Source: Antrodiella citrinella (lineage: Eukaryota; Basidiomycota; Agaricomycetes; Polyporales; Steccherinaceae). From it: 36,932 nucleotides of DNA. The DNA lies in NCBI GenBank assembly GCA_004802725.1, contig SGPM01000274.1, forward strand, positions 1 to 36,932. Reading direction: 5' to 3'. The position numbers and the translations under genes were made by a program. The notes beneath the pieces were generated by a model, which saw only the letters and a list, made by a program, of their open reading frames with translations, was not told the DNA's origin and searched no databases. Positions 11,951 to 22,785 of this stretch are shown one piece after another (positions within the stretch are counted from its first letter, which is position 1; every line of letters starts with the position of its first letter).

Positions 11951-13101
11951 ATGTCAAATAAAATAGTGGTGAGCTGCTCGCCGTGAGCCATGTTTTGTAG
12001 CAGTTCCGTCCAGTAACTGAGCTTCGTGCGTTGTTTTGTGTGTTGGTCATCCAATCCTCGTTCTCTTGCGTCGCGCCGTATTGAGCCCAATATCTACCGT
12101 GCGGTCATCGACGACGTGATTGCCAACATTAAATCAGAGTTCGACGAATACGGTGTTGGCGAAGAGGTCCTTGCTGAACTACAACACGTATGTATGTCTT
12201 CTTTTCGTCGTATGACCGTTTTGCTCAGCCTTTCGTCGACTTCACTGTCTTGCTACGGCCTCAGAAATGGGAAGCCAAAGTCATTCAGTCCCATGTTGCC
12301 GAGTTTGAGGCTCCTCCGCCTCAGGCCGCGCACCCTTCTGCCCCACCACCGCCGCAGCATTCATACCCGCCTCATCCCATTCACGCGATGCATAATGCCC
12401 AATATCCCCCTGCGTCGGGCGCATACAATCCGTACGGAGCCCCGCCACCTGGTCCTCACATCAAGGCAGAACCGGTGGATGGACGATACATGCTGAGCGG
12501 GCCACCGCCGCCTAGTGCATACGCAATTCCTTCCTTGCCAGGTCCCCAGATCCATAGGCCACCATCCGGTCCTGCGCCACCTGCGCCGACAGCACGGTTA
12601 CAGTATACTTCTGCTACGAATGGTGCAGCGCCTGCCAGGATACCTCAGGTAGATGGACCTTCTTCGTCTTCTTCAGACTCGCCTTCGCCTCCACCTAGCC
12701 AGTCGTATGTGCCACCACGCGCGCTTCATCCGTCGTTGCCTCAACCTGCCGCCGCAGCTGCGAAGGAAGATGACGACGAGGAAGCTATCAACAGCGACTT
12801 GGACGATTCAGACTCAGACGGTGAACGAGATGCTGACACTACCGACGGTGCCGACACGGATATCGTTTTCTGCACATACGACAAGGTAAGGGCTTGTGAT
12901 TCACTACTGGCTCATGTTAATAACGGGTCTATTTCGCGCAGGTCGCAAGAGTTAAGAACAAATGGAAATGTGTCCTAAAGGACGGCATGATTCACGTGAA
13001 CGGCAAGGACTACCTATTCGCGAAATGCACTGGGTATGTTGGCTGCGACTCCTACTCTGTGCAGAGACACTCACATTTACTACAGAGAATTTGAGTGGTA
13101 G
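11951..13101 (+). CDS. TOA1: Transcription initiation factor TFIIA large (alpha/beta) subunit
   Basis: Five exons: 11951-11968, 12086-12187, 12265-12885, 12942-13033 and 13086-13101, giving 282 residues in one frame. TFIIA stabilises TBP on TATA DNA during RNA polymerase II initiation in the nucleus. The N-terminal four-helix-bundle segment is residues 1-58 (MSNKIVPNIYRAVIDDV..EEVLAELQ, then KWEAKVIQSHVAEFE). A Pro-rich, poorly conserved linker (about 60-205) follows, then an acidic DDSDSDGE-type block (about 207-240). The C-terminal beta-barrel part is residues 241-282 (CTYDKVARVKNKWKCVLKDG, then IHVNGKDYLFAKCTGEFEW). This order, and the typical terminal GEFEW, identify the family. The tiny 18-nt first exon ends at a GTGAGC donor, and the first intron (117 nt) is the longest of the four. 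Confidence 0.93.
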
Positions 13102-13623
13102 TTTCCAAGCACGCGTGGAGAACCACACAAGAAAACTACAAAATTCAAACCATATCGACCTCGCATCCCCGGCATTTTGTACCTTACTCAACTATTCTAA
13201 CCAACCAGCATATCTAGACGCTACACACAAAGTGAATTGAATCTTGCTTTCATCCCGTTTTCCTCTGGTTCTCGTCAGGCCATCATGTCATCGTTTTCTG
13301 TCCCTTTTCACGCACTTATTCCGGTCTGATGATGTGTCCATGCTTGTCGTCCTTTCATGCTGTTCCCCTTGCCCTCTTGCTCCGTATAATTCACTACTGT
13401 GATTATGTCTGTATAGTACAAATGGACCGTTGCATTTATCGTTGTCTCTCTCAGAGTGACGGCAGGAGTACAATCTACAGACAATAACAGCTTGTCGAGT
13501 AGCGTCTCAGCCATTTTCGCCATGTCGGCCACATGTTCAAGTTGATAAATATGGAGAAGCGCGTGTCCGAACCAGATGATTATTGGTATTACTACAGCAC
13601 GGTAGCAAGCATTCTTCATGGTA
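13102..13623. other. Convergent 3' regions of TOA1 and VMA16
   Basis: About 520 bp between two stop codons facing each other. It should hold both 3' UTRs and polyadenylation sites. Open frames seen here are extensions of the VMA16 tail or chance frames; no gene is supported. Confidence 0.5.
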
Positions 13624-14556
13624 TCAATGCACGAACGGTGATGCGACAGGCTGCAAGAAGTTGCTGGCAGCCGAGAACTCGGGTGCACGAGAGGTCATCA
13701 ACAACCCAACTAGACGTTACAAGGGTCAGTGAACAGATGCGACATACATTGTCATCGCGCCACGTACCGATCAACCCGAACAAGCCCATGATACTGCCAA
13801 ATACTTCAACGATGAGGATCTTGACGAAGAGTTGAGGGTCTGCCGCGTCAGCGAGGGCTGCTGTGGATCCTGTGATGCCGACTGCGACGCCGCACAGGAG
13901 GTTGCAGGTGCCGACGGTGAGGCCGCCCCAGAAGAGGGCGAATCCTGTGAAATAATTCTCTGGGGTGTACATCGCGGCGTCAGGGATGGCGGTCAATTTT
14001 GCAGAGTAGACGATGCCAATGATCTAGGCAACAAAACACATAGTAAGTACGACACCACACAGTAATGGATGAGGAATTAACATACGACACCGTAGATAGC
14101 CACAACTTCGCAGAAGATGATACTAGGAGCATATTAGCGGACATGAACAGCATGACGGTATACTGTATTACCTGATGAGATTCTTGGTCCTAATTCTCGG
14201 AGTTCTTACACCTCCTCCAAGGATTGACGAGCCGGTCACGAAGATACCCCTGCACGAAACAAACGGTCAGCACTTCATCACGACGGAATGATTCCAGCAC
14301 GCACCATCCCGCACCCAGCACGCTCAAACCAATGCACAACCCAATACCCGTCGACGCGAACACATATGGACTCGTCTCCTCCAGGAACCGACCGACGTTG
14401 AACGCTTCACCGGAACCTATACCACCATAAAGTCAGTCAAGTTGAGCAGATTATTAACGGGGTAATGTACGCGCCTGTGAACAGCAAATAGAGCGCAATA
14501 ACTATGACAAGGAATGTAGGAATGCCATAAGAGTAGTAGGAGGTGTAGAAACCCAT
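13624..14556 (-). CDS. VMA16: V-type proton ATPase proteolipid subunit c''
   Basis: Six exons on the minus strand: 14556-14475, 14416-14305, 14249-14172, 14122-14086, 14023-13768 and 13709-13624, giving 216 residues, close to the 213 of yeast Vma16. The subunit sits in the membrane rotor (c-ring) of the vacuolar H+-ATPase and carries protons. Hydrophobic helices are at about 11-28, 49-71, 88-110, 127-155 and 168-194. The proton-carrying acidic residue is expected to be Glu96 in FCEVVAIYG; a second Glu (177) lies in VEVFGSIMG. Other conserved blocks are RAPRI-like [13 protein letters not shown] and [14 protein letters not shown]. The first intron uses a GC donor instead of GT (see findings). 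It is head-to-head with the small GTPase gene, 171 bp between start codons. Confidence 0.93.
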
Positions 14557-14727
14557 CCTGTAGGATGAATGAAGCGACGACCTCTGAATCTGAGTCTGTT
14601 ACGGAAAGAGACGCAAGCGCTCATCGCTGCGACGATGCATTGTTTGTGTTTGCTTGGACGGTGGCAATTTCACGGAGAGCGCGTTACTACCAGTCTATCT
14701 CATCTACCACATACCTCCGTTCGCGAT
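14557..14727. promoter_or_regulatory. Short bidirectional promoter, VMA16 / ARL3-like
   Basis: Only 171 bp separate the divergent start codons of the V-ATPase subunit and the Golgi small GTPase, so both transcripts must start in this interval or overlap. No clear TATA box is visible. Both genes act in endomembrane traffic or acidification, which makes co-regulation plausible but unproven. Confidence 0.5.
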
Positions 14728-15704
14728 ATGTATCATCTTCTCAAAGGTCTTCACGAATATCTGACCAGGTAGGCTTGCTATTTTATTCTAAAACCATGTG
14801 CTGAAATATATCCAGGAAGGAAGAGTTCTCAGTGATCATCCTAGGCTTAGATGGTGCGGGAAAGACTGTCAGTATTGTACATCATATTCTGGGACGCGTC
14901 TTCTTACCCTTCAACGACTAGACGTTGCTGGAGAAGATTAAGACGCTTTATAATGACACCCCAGGTCTAACTCCGGACAAAATTGGACCCACAGTGGGTC
15001 AGAACAGTACGTCCGTTCTACTCATCAAGTGCCACACATGTCTGAAGCGGTCGTGACGCAGTGGGGAAGATCACCCTCCCTTCCACCATCCTACAATTCT
15101 GGGATCTCGGCGGTCAGAGAGGTATTCGGAATATCTGGCACCGGTACTACGACGACTGTCACGCTGTTGTGTTCGTCATTGACGCGGAAGACCGAGAACG
15201 TCTGGTAGAAGGCTGGGAAGTATTCGGTATGTCCGACCTTACATTGTTCCTGTTCAAGTCGAGATTGACCAATACTCAAGGAACCTAAAGATAGTGTCCT
15301 CTCTGCTCCTCAAATCTTGGGCGTACCATTACTGCTACTAGCAAACAAACAGGACAGTCCGGACAGTCTATCCGTGGAAGAGATTCGCACAGACTACGAG
15401 GAATGGTACCGGAACCGACAGGAGAATGCTCGGCGACGGTATGACGAAGACGAAGAAGATGGAGACCGTGGAGACAGAGTTGCGAGCTTGGACGTCATGG
15501 GTATTTCTGCTCTGGAAGGGTATGTTTCTTGATGTTTTGTCTCGTGCTTCGTCGTGCTCATTCAGAAACAGAACAGGTGTAAGAGCAGCTGTAGACTGGC
15601 TCTTTATACGCGTGCAAAATAGTAGACGCAGGTAAGCCTCTGGTTCGTCGTCGTTGCTATCTTTCTTATTTCATGACAGGGAAGAGCAGAACGGGGCTGC
15701 GTAG
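14728..15704 (+). CDS. ARL3: Arf-family small GTPase, Arl3p/ARFRP1 type
   Basis: Seven exons: 14728-14768, 14816-14867, 14922-15006, 15062-15226, 15291-15519, 15572-15631 and 15680-15704, giving 218 residues. GTP-binding motifs are in order: P-loop GLDGAGKT (24-31), switch I PTVGQN (54-59), WDLGGQ (73-78), NKQD (133-136) and the SAL motif (187-189). The N-terminus MYHLLKGL has no Gly2 for myristoylation. Yeast Arl3 and human ARFRP1 share this; Arl3 is N-acetylated by NatC and held at the Golgi by Sys1, and Met-Tyr is a NatC-type end. A charged, acidic insertion (about 153-178, RNRQENARRRYDEDEEDGDR) precedes the last GTP motif. The expected role is trans-Golgi traffic upstream of Arl1. The start was chosen because it matches the family N-terminus, although the frame is open further upstream. 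Confidence 0.9.
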
Positions 15705-15926
15705 CCCGCCCTCAGGCTTCCTCTCATCTGGCAGTAATATCGTACCTTGGGCTGTCGACGGTCGTTGTACCGATGTTATACTTTGGAACTGTCTGAATAA
15801 TTATTATAATCGCTCTCATTTGAATGCCTGCTCGGATGCTCGGATAGCGACTACTAGAACGAACAAGCAAACATGGTGTTGGATAGTGTACATTGAATGC
15901 AAGGCGAGGAAACCGACAACGAAATA

Positions 15927-16885
15927 TCAGAAGACAATAGTATGCTCCTGCTCGTCAGACTCGTCTTCCGGGTGATCTCGAACGGGCACTTCGAAGTATA
16001 TGCACTTCTTCCCGGGACGTGTGAGGCGACACGCCATTCCCTCAAACAGGAGAAACTTCGAGACACCATCGGTGGACCCCTCCAACGAACACCCCAAGGT
16101 CTCTTCAAGCGTATACAGCCGTCCAGAAGGACAGAATACCATCGGGGTCGCCCGCCTAGGTACCGTCCACAGCTCATACTCGAATGGAGAGTCCACCGCC
16201 TCTCCCGTTTCTGTGTTCACGAAATCGAGACAGTATTGACGACTTTGCTCGAGGTGCTTTCCCCATAGCCTCATAGAGTACTTGCTGTCGGGAATCGGAC
16301 GTATACGGACATCGGCTTCGCCAGGAGGAGGTTTGATCTAGCAACAACGACATGAGCATATACCATGTATGGGCGAGAAAAATACGTACACCTGCCGCCG
16401 AAGGTGGTGCCTCCATTGTCTCTCGCAAATACTCCCAGTACTTTTCAAGGACGACGCCACTCTCTCGTTCTTCAGCAGTGCGGCTGCCAGAAAAGGCGCT
16501 CAACTCCAAATCGAATTGTTTGTCCGAGAACGCATAGAAGTCGGAGTCATCCTCGTTGAATAAACCTGAGCCGAGGTAGAGGATGTCGAAGTCGTGTCGA
16601 AGAACGATGTTGGGGTAATAACGCTTGCATGAGAGCAACAGACAATCGCGGTGATTCTTGCGGTTGAGAGTGTCTTCGTAGAGAGCAGACAGTGGCATGG
16701 CAGGCGGACGTGTCGAATGCAATCCAAGCACATTCCGAGCATATCGAGAGGTGGTCTCGCGATTGTAAGGCTTGCGGCTTTGCTTCTTCGCTGACTTTCT
16801 CTGTAAAATGCGAAGTTATGCATGGTGTCTACAGTTTCATCTTTGCAGCCCTTACCTCAGTGCTGTTGCGCTTTGTGGAAGACAT
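15927..16885 (-). CDS. Conserved-looking hypothetical protein, 283 aa
   Basis: Three exons: 16885-16856, 16800-16390 and 16337-15927 (donors GTAAGG and GTACGT; introns 55 and 52 nt), giving 284 codons including the stop. The N-terminal 40 residues are strongly basic (KRNSTE, RKSAKKQSRK). The rest is a soluble-looking mix of acidic and aromatic residues, with no signal peptide, membrane segment or catalytic motif I can name. The acidic C-terminus reads DHPEDESDEQEHTIVF. The clean splice pattern and codon-like composition support a real gene. It is convergent with the GTPase gene, 222 bp between stop codons. The function is unknown. Confidence 0.7.
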
Positions 16886-18005
16886 GCTGTGAGCGGGAAC
16901 ACTGGTACGTTTCTGGATATGTTATGATCTCTACGAATGAAGGAATATGCGCCACAGAAGATGAGTAGCGAATGAGAGTGAGAGTGAAAGAGCGTGACGC
17001 GAAACCCAACCATACGCAAGAAAGGCGCCTGATCGATACGCCAGACTCGTGACTTTCATCGTGTTTAGGCCCTGTTCGGCGACGCAAGTTGAGTTGAGTT
17101 GGGTGGGGTTGGGTTGAAGTTCGGACAATTCCGCAACTCGAGCCAGTGAAGCGCGCGAGTTGAGCTCGAGTTGTCACAGTATGTCACAAATAGTAACAGT
17201 GTTATGATCATGATAACACACTCATCGTTGATATTGNGTAGTCAGTGCGCTGAACAGATCCAGTGGGTCCGATGGTGACCAAATGTGATGCGACTCGTCG
17301 TCTAGCTCAGCTTCCGCAATCTGTCCCTCTTCGAATCACGGCTCTCTGTGGTCCATTGTAGGGGTAACGACCGAGCGCAGCGCTGTTTGCTGCAATACAA
17401 GACACATGGTGAATCGCACGAACACGAAATAGTAAGCTGGGGGAAACTCACCGTCATTCAAGGAGAGCAGTGCCTAGCACGCTAAAAGCCTTGCTTGCAA
17501 TCATCCTCAGTAGCAAACATATCACGAGTTCCCGTCTTGCGACCGCCTTAGTTGTCTGAGTATCGTGTGACCGTGCTGGCCCATGGAACCGCGAGACAGC
17601 CACCTTAGAAAAGCCGACCCTCCATTCTCCGAGAAACCGTACATGTTCAGAGTTTTCGCAAGGAGTTGGACAAGGTTGGGATAAGGGGATAATTGCGTCT
17701 GTGTCACTGTCAGCGCCAGACCGTTGATCTATTTGTCGTTATTTGGCTACAGCCTCCACGCTCCCGCTAAGCCTTGCTCGCCCACTGGCAGTGAATGATC
17801 ATGAATGTTGAACTCTGTACCCAGTCCGTCTATCCAAACTATTAATATTAGGCATCACTATGTCGACACCGGACTGTATGTGGTCCCTTGGTAACCCTCA
17901 TGATGGGTCGTATCCATTTCAAATTGGCTTGAAGATGTCGCGTCCGTTGTCTTTACTTGATGAAAATGGATTGGCGTGGCCAATGATGGTCAGTCCTCGA
18001 AAACA
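16886..18005. other. Intergenic, hairpin-rich, no gene seen
   Basis: About 1.1 kb without a supportable gene, separating the housekeeping block from the BTB/nuclease locus. It holds a G/T-rich run with TTGAG and TTGGG units (17086-17121), inverted repeats (17134-17173 and 17199-17219) and one ambiguous base (17237). It may be the edge of an old mobile element. Confidence 0.4.
17134..17219. repeat. Two short inverted repeats
   Basis: CAACTCGAG at 17134-17142 is answered by its reverse complement CTCGAGTTG at 17165-17173 (22-nt loop). GTGTTAT at 17199-17205 is answered by ATAACAC at 17213-17219 (7-nt loop). Both arms match perfectly. The function is unknown. Confidence 0.5.
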
Positions 18006-19115
18006 TCAGACAATGTGACTGATGTCCAACTCGACCTGTAGCAGAAAATTTCAGCAAAGTAGACAACGCGAGGTGTGTTGAGAGCAACTCACCTCGTCCT
18101 GGACAAGCTGAATCTCTTCGTCAAAGCTCGCCACGAAATGTGTGATGTCTTTTACGGCAGCGCTACAGCATACCATACATTTGGGAGATGTTGTTTTAGC
18201 CGTGAGATACCTGTTGAAGACGTCGCTAAGGGTGACCAGGTCTGGATCATACAGTGTCGTGGTCATGCGAGCCAGAACACCTCGCATGTAGTCCGTCCAC
18301 CACGCCTGACGCCACACCTTAGTATCGGTATCTTCCAAGTAATGATGTACCGGGCAATCTTGACCTTCTCCTGCCGCATTTTTGCCGTGATGACTTCCAC
18401 AATACCAAAAGTAAGGGGGGTTACGCCAAGCATGCATCGTACGCCCAGGCCATGCCTTCACAAAGGTGAGTGTGACTTCCATGCATTCCCTGTGATAACA
18501 TAAGAGCGACCGAAGGGTCCGTCCAGAGACGTTATCAAATTCTGCTTGATCTTCCAGAAGCGATTCGTACGGTATTCAAAGAGACTGTCTCGCGGCTTCT
18601 CGCGCTACATCATGATAATGATATCGACAGGCCAACATGTATACCCACACAGGATCGCTTTCTGCAAGGGTGAGCAGAGCAGCACTGGCGAAGTCCTGAG
18701 CCCGGACGATCTCGAACTTTTGGTAGATTTCCAATGTGTCGTGGATGCGGATCAGGTGCTGGGCAGGGTCGGGGAGGTAAGAGGGAGTCCGCATAGGATA
18801 GCAGAACGTCAGCATGAGCTCTAGAGTCCTGCTGTTCTCCGCCATCATGACCTCGGGAGGTTTCTTTTCGACACCGTCATCACGATCCGAGCGATCAGAA
18901 TCGTGGATTTCGCCAGAGGGGAGTGTGAACATGCTGTGGAAGAAGAGAGAAGCCTTTGATATGATAGCCTTGAAAACTCTGAAGCACTGAGTTGTGTCTA
19001 AGCATTTCAGTACTACGTCGGCGTCTTTGTCGTCGAAGGGTAGATCGACGAAAAGTGTAGGCCGCGGAGTTTGCTTGTCTTCAACCTGGCTTTTGAGATC
19101 CGAGGTGTGTGGCAT
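18006..19115 (-). pseudogene. BTB/POZ gene A, interrupted by one in-frame TGA
   Basis: Exon 1 (19115-18093) and exon 2 (18035-18006; donor GTGAGT, acceptor TACAG) together give 350 codons in a single frame except for a TGA at 18578-18576. The N-terminal BTB fold is clear: DADVVLKC, FRVFKAIISKASLFFHSMF, then LTFCYP. After the stop the same frame continues for 31 codons and then through the family's C-terminal module (PYFWYC, a CMVCCSAAVKDITHF motif with paired cysteines, and the last exon VELDISHIV). Related copies B and C have Arg at this point (SLR), so a CGA to TGA change would explain it. It is either a recent pseudogene, a truncated 179-residue BTB-only protein, or a sequencing error. Confidence 0.8.
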
Positions 19116-19621
19116 ATTTCATCCAAGAATTGCTCTGGAGAACTACTGGAGTGAATATCTGTCAGCTTTCACCGATAGTAAGTACGGGAATCGCGCACAC
19201 TCTTCAACGAACCGCGTTGCAGGGAGAGACAAAGGAGAAAGAGACTATGATGCGTTGTCAACAACCCAAGCCTTAGTGCACGTGCACGAACCTCGCGTTG
19301 ACTCCGTGGCCGTTGGAATTCGCACGAGTAGACGCGAGTAGCACCGTCTCACTTGAAGGGATATCACATACAGTAACGCATGTCAATTCCACGAGACTGG
19401 ATACGTGCTACATACAGTGATCCAATATCAGACAGATGGAGTAGCAGAAGAAATATGAAATATCAGGCGTTGAAGATCCAAACTCAGGCTTTCAAAATTC
19501 AAAACAATTGTCGTCAAATGCCACTGGCAGATGCTTTGCATTCAACTCACAAAAACAGCTATCATACTCCGGACTCCGTGATATAAAGCGTCCCAACATC
19601 GAAAATATCCAAGAAACGACA
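19116..19621. other. Intergenic between BTB-A and BTB-B, nothing seen
   Basis: About 500 bp holding the 5' flank of BTB-A and the 3' flank of BTB-B. No open frame or repeat of note. Confidence 0.4.
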
Positions 19622-20652
19622 TCACAACATGATATCGTTCATGTCAAATGCAACCTGCACGGAAAGGTTTTGCATCAGTGAGTCGCAAAAAGTGGCAATA
19701 AAGCGATGTTATCACCTACCTGTCTATGCGCATCATCGATACTTTTGCAAAGGCTTGCAAGGAATCGAGTCACATCAAAGCGAGCACTAGCACGACAGGT
19801 ACTGCATGTCACCTTATCGCTCTCCAAAAAAGCCAACAACATCTCCTCCTTTGACTCCCACTGAACGTCGCCCCATGGCTTCTCGCGGAAGACGGTGGTC
19901 AGACCCGACATGTATCCCAGGAACCATGCATGAGCGACACCATAAGTTGTGTCGGAGTCCGAAGGCCCCCAAGGCCGACAGCGAATATTACCGTTGGGGT
20001 GATCGGTGCGCCAGAAGCAATCGTACATTGCCGCTGCCAGTGCTACTTGGCGCAACGCTAAAAGCGAAGTGTCGCGACACTGCATGTGATACACAGCAAG
20101 GCTCCTGACGGCAAGACCATTTGAGCGATCGAATGGCGTAGGCTGTACAAGGATATCTGGGAGGGAAAAGCGTAGGGAGTACTGTGCCGCTGCTAAGGCT
20201 TCATCTTCGAGCCCAAAGCTGCACGCGATGGTGTAAGCACTGGCAGGGTCTCTCTCCATAAGGTCCTTGAGGCCTTCCAAGGCATATTCAACGACAACAG
20301 AGATTTCGTACTTCTTTCCCGCCTCCAATACGTGTACCGGAATGTCGAAGTCCACAGGAGGATTGGGAATAGGGTAACAGATACGAAGAATCGTATCCAG
20401 AACTCTGTCATCCTCAGCGACGGAAACAACTGGCTTCCCAGCAACGGTTGTTTGATCAGGCTGAGGGAGGGTGAACATGGAGTGGAAGAACGGTGAGGCT
20501 TGGGATAGGATGGCTTTGATGACTGTGAAGTCGACATCGTTGGACGTACGGAGGACGATGTCGGCAACTGGGGAGGACGCGTTGAAAGGATCATCAATGA
20601 CTGGCGCTGGTTCATCAATGACCGATGCTGATGAGCAAAATGAGTCGGACAT
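19622..20652 (-). CDS. BTB/POZ domain protein B (intact)
   Basis: Two exons, 20652-19720 and 19654-19622 (donor GTAGGT, acceptor TGCAG, 65-nt intron), give 321 residues. The BTB core is residues about 30-120: VADIVLRTSNDVDFTVIKAI, LSQASPFFHSMFTLP, then LDTILRICYPIPNP. The later part contains LAVYHMQCRD, an aromatic DCFWRTD block and a paired-cysteine motif CSTCRASARFDVTRF. A 10-codon last exon (VAFDMNDIML) ends the protein. BTB domains dimerise and often bridge substrates to Cullin-3 ligases; that role is inferred from the family only. The frame is open upstream to 20817, including an ATG at 20673. The chosen ATG gives an N-terminus analogous to BTB-C. Confidence 0.85.
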
Positions 20653-21643
20653 CTTGGCAGGCTGCTTGGTCATGTCTTCAGGTAAAGCTCGTTGGAAGGA
20701 ATAGAGACCATGTACCTTGAGTTTATAACCTTCGTGTGTTCTTATTTGATGCTGTTTGGCCACCGCAGCGTCAGCGTGCTCACCAAAGTCGCTCAAAGGA
20801 TGAAGATTCTGACCCACGTCAAGAGCTTGTGAGAAACCAAAGGACAGGAGGTAACACTTAGGCTACCTTGAGATCCTGCGACTGCGGTATCCGATGCATG
20901 GGTGGAACTGGTGATCTCAGCACAGTCTGTTGTGAGAAGTTGAGTTTACCATTCAGTGCCGTGCGACTGCAAAAGGCATTGTGCTCACCATTTGTAGCGT
21001 TCATTCCGCAGACTATTCAGCTGACGACATTTAGCATTGCAGCCTGCGAATCCGCAGACATCAGAACACTATCCCCCGCAGTCCCCTCAAGTCTCGTGCC
21101 AGATCATCCATCCGCCTCCGTAGGTCATGCGTAGAATGCAATCTTCAGCGAGTCTAGAGGCTTGTCAGTCGATCAAGAGGCCCGAGTAGTGGTGCCATAC
21201 CTCATACAACGAACAACCGAGACTTGAACAAATGTAATTGTAACTCGTTGCGATGTTCTTCGTAGTATACGGGGTGACGAAGATGGCAATCGGACTCGGA
21301 GCGTCACGTCAGAATGGTCCTGCAGAAAGAAATTGTCGCGTCAACAACCAAAAGAAATAGACAGCTATGTCCGTACTGACCTCCCTGAATCGAGTTTGTC
21401 ACGTAAATCTGCAAGAAAAGTCTTCAGTGGTGACGCAGGACATATAACGCAATACTTCAGTTCCAAGCGGCGTCGTGTTGACCATCGAGTGGATGACATA
21501 ATGTGCGAGCGTAATGGCTGGGATAGAGTACAAATGAAATGGATTGACAATTGCTCAATACTCATACAAAATTTCCGCCCTCAAGAGTTCAGCGCCCCAT
21601 TAACTTGAAAGGCGACTGAGGGTTTGTGGAGCGATGATGCAGC
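20653..21643. other. Intergenic between BTB-B and BTB-C, no gene seen
   Basis: About 1 kb. A plus-strand frame of 91 codons at 21333-21608 lacks any recognised motif and is judged spurious. No BTB relic was found here by eye. Confidence 0.4.
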
Positions 21644-22641
21644 TCACGTCGACTTGAACTCAAGTGTGACCTACAATAGCACCCTAGGTCAGCGATCCAG
21701 ATAGAAAAGTGCTTTGAACATACATTGTCATGTCCTTCTTGAATGGTGCGGTGGAGGGCAGTGAAGAATCTGTTTATGTCTGTAATCGCTGACATGAGGC
21801 ACGTCATGCACGCAGCCGTAGAATCCATCAGAAACGCCGATACCATACGCTCCTTGAACTCCAGCGGTCCAGTCAACAATGGTCTCTCATGAAATCCCTG
21901 GGTCAAACCGGCTGCGTAGTCCATAAACCACTTCTGAGCGGGACCGTAAGCGCTATTTACCGGCGCTGTGCAGCCACCACGACTGATGTGCTGATAAGAC
22001 CAGAACCATGCAGGGGATGCAGGTTTCACAACTTGTTGAACAGCTGAAAGGGAGACGTCGCGGCACTTGACGTGGTACATGACGAGACTGCTCACCGCCT
22101 GACCAGTCAAGTGATCAAGATGGTGTGACTGTGCAAGGATCTCCACGATAGGAAAACGAAGGGATGATTTGGCAGCTGCAAGAGCTTGATCCTTGAACCT
22201 AAACATGCACGCAATACTGTATGCATGTACGGGCTCTTCATCCACGAGAGCCTTGAGACTATCCGATCCGTGCTGAGTGACTGCACTCATCTCGTACTTC
22301 CTCCCCGTCTCCAACGTGGCCGTCAAGATGATAGGATCAAGCTGAGGATTGGGTACGGGGTAGCAGATACGGAGGATCGTATCGATGACCTTGTCATCCT
22401 CGGTTACAGCAACCACTGGAAGCAGGGACTCGGAGTCTATGGTGTCACCCTGAGGAAGGGAGAATGTTGTCTCAAAGACGGGCGAAGCCTGGCAGAGAAT
22501 GGATTTGAGGACCATGAAGTCCACGTTGTTGGATGTACGAAGGATGATGTCGGCATATTTGGGATTGTTGAACGGAGCCTCAGCGACCGTTGGAGCGACT
22601 GCCGACTTGGATGTGTGATCTGGATCAACCGTGACCGACAT
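21644..22641 (-). CDS. BTB/POZ domain protein C (intact)
   Basis: Two exons, 22641-21724 and 21670-21644 (donor GTATGT, acceptor TGTAG, 53-nt intron), give 314 residues. The BTB domain spans about 27-115: YADIILRTSNNVDFMVLKSI, LCQASPVFETTFSLP, then IDTILRICYPVPNP. The paired-cysteine motif reads CMTCLMSAITDINRF. The last exon codes VTLEFKST. Its closest relatives in the window are B and D (shared ILRICYP and GRKYEM blocks). It stands back-to-back with the relic of a plus-strand BTB gene at 22.8 kb, the same arrangement as D and E. Confidence 0.85.
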
Positions 22642-22785
22642 ATTGCAAGATGGCAGAATGCTGGTGGTACTTGTACTTCGAGTTGATTTGTCTGCTGGAC
22701 GTTCTATTTGTTTTTCTTTGGCTGCAGCTCCTTTTTGTGTGGCGCTCGCTAGTGGCAGGGACTCTCAGACTCAGACTGGCACAGT

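Noticed and set aside
17290..17340. tRNA-like words TAGCTCAG and TTCGAATC
   Set aside because: The A-box-like and B-box-like words are only about 25 nt apart, too close for a tRNA, and no acceptor stem pairs.
18075..18503. Plus-strand 142-codon frame opposite BTB-A
   Set aside because: Shadow of the BTB-A exon, whose minus-strand frame has clear family motifs.
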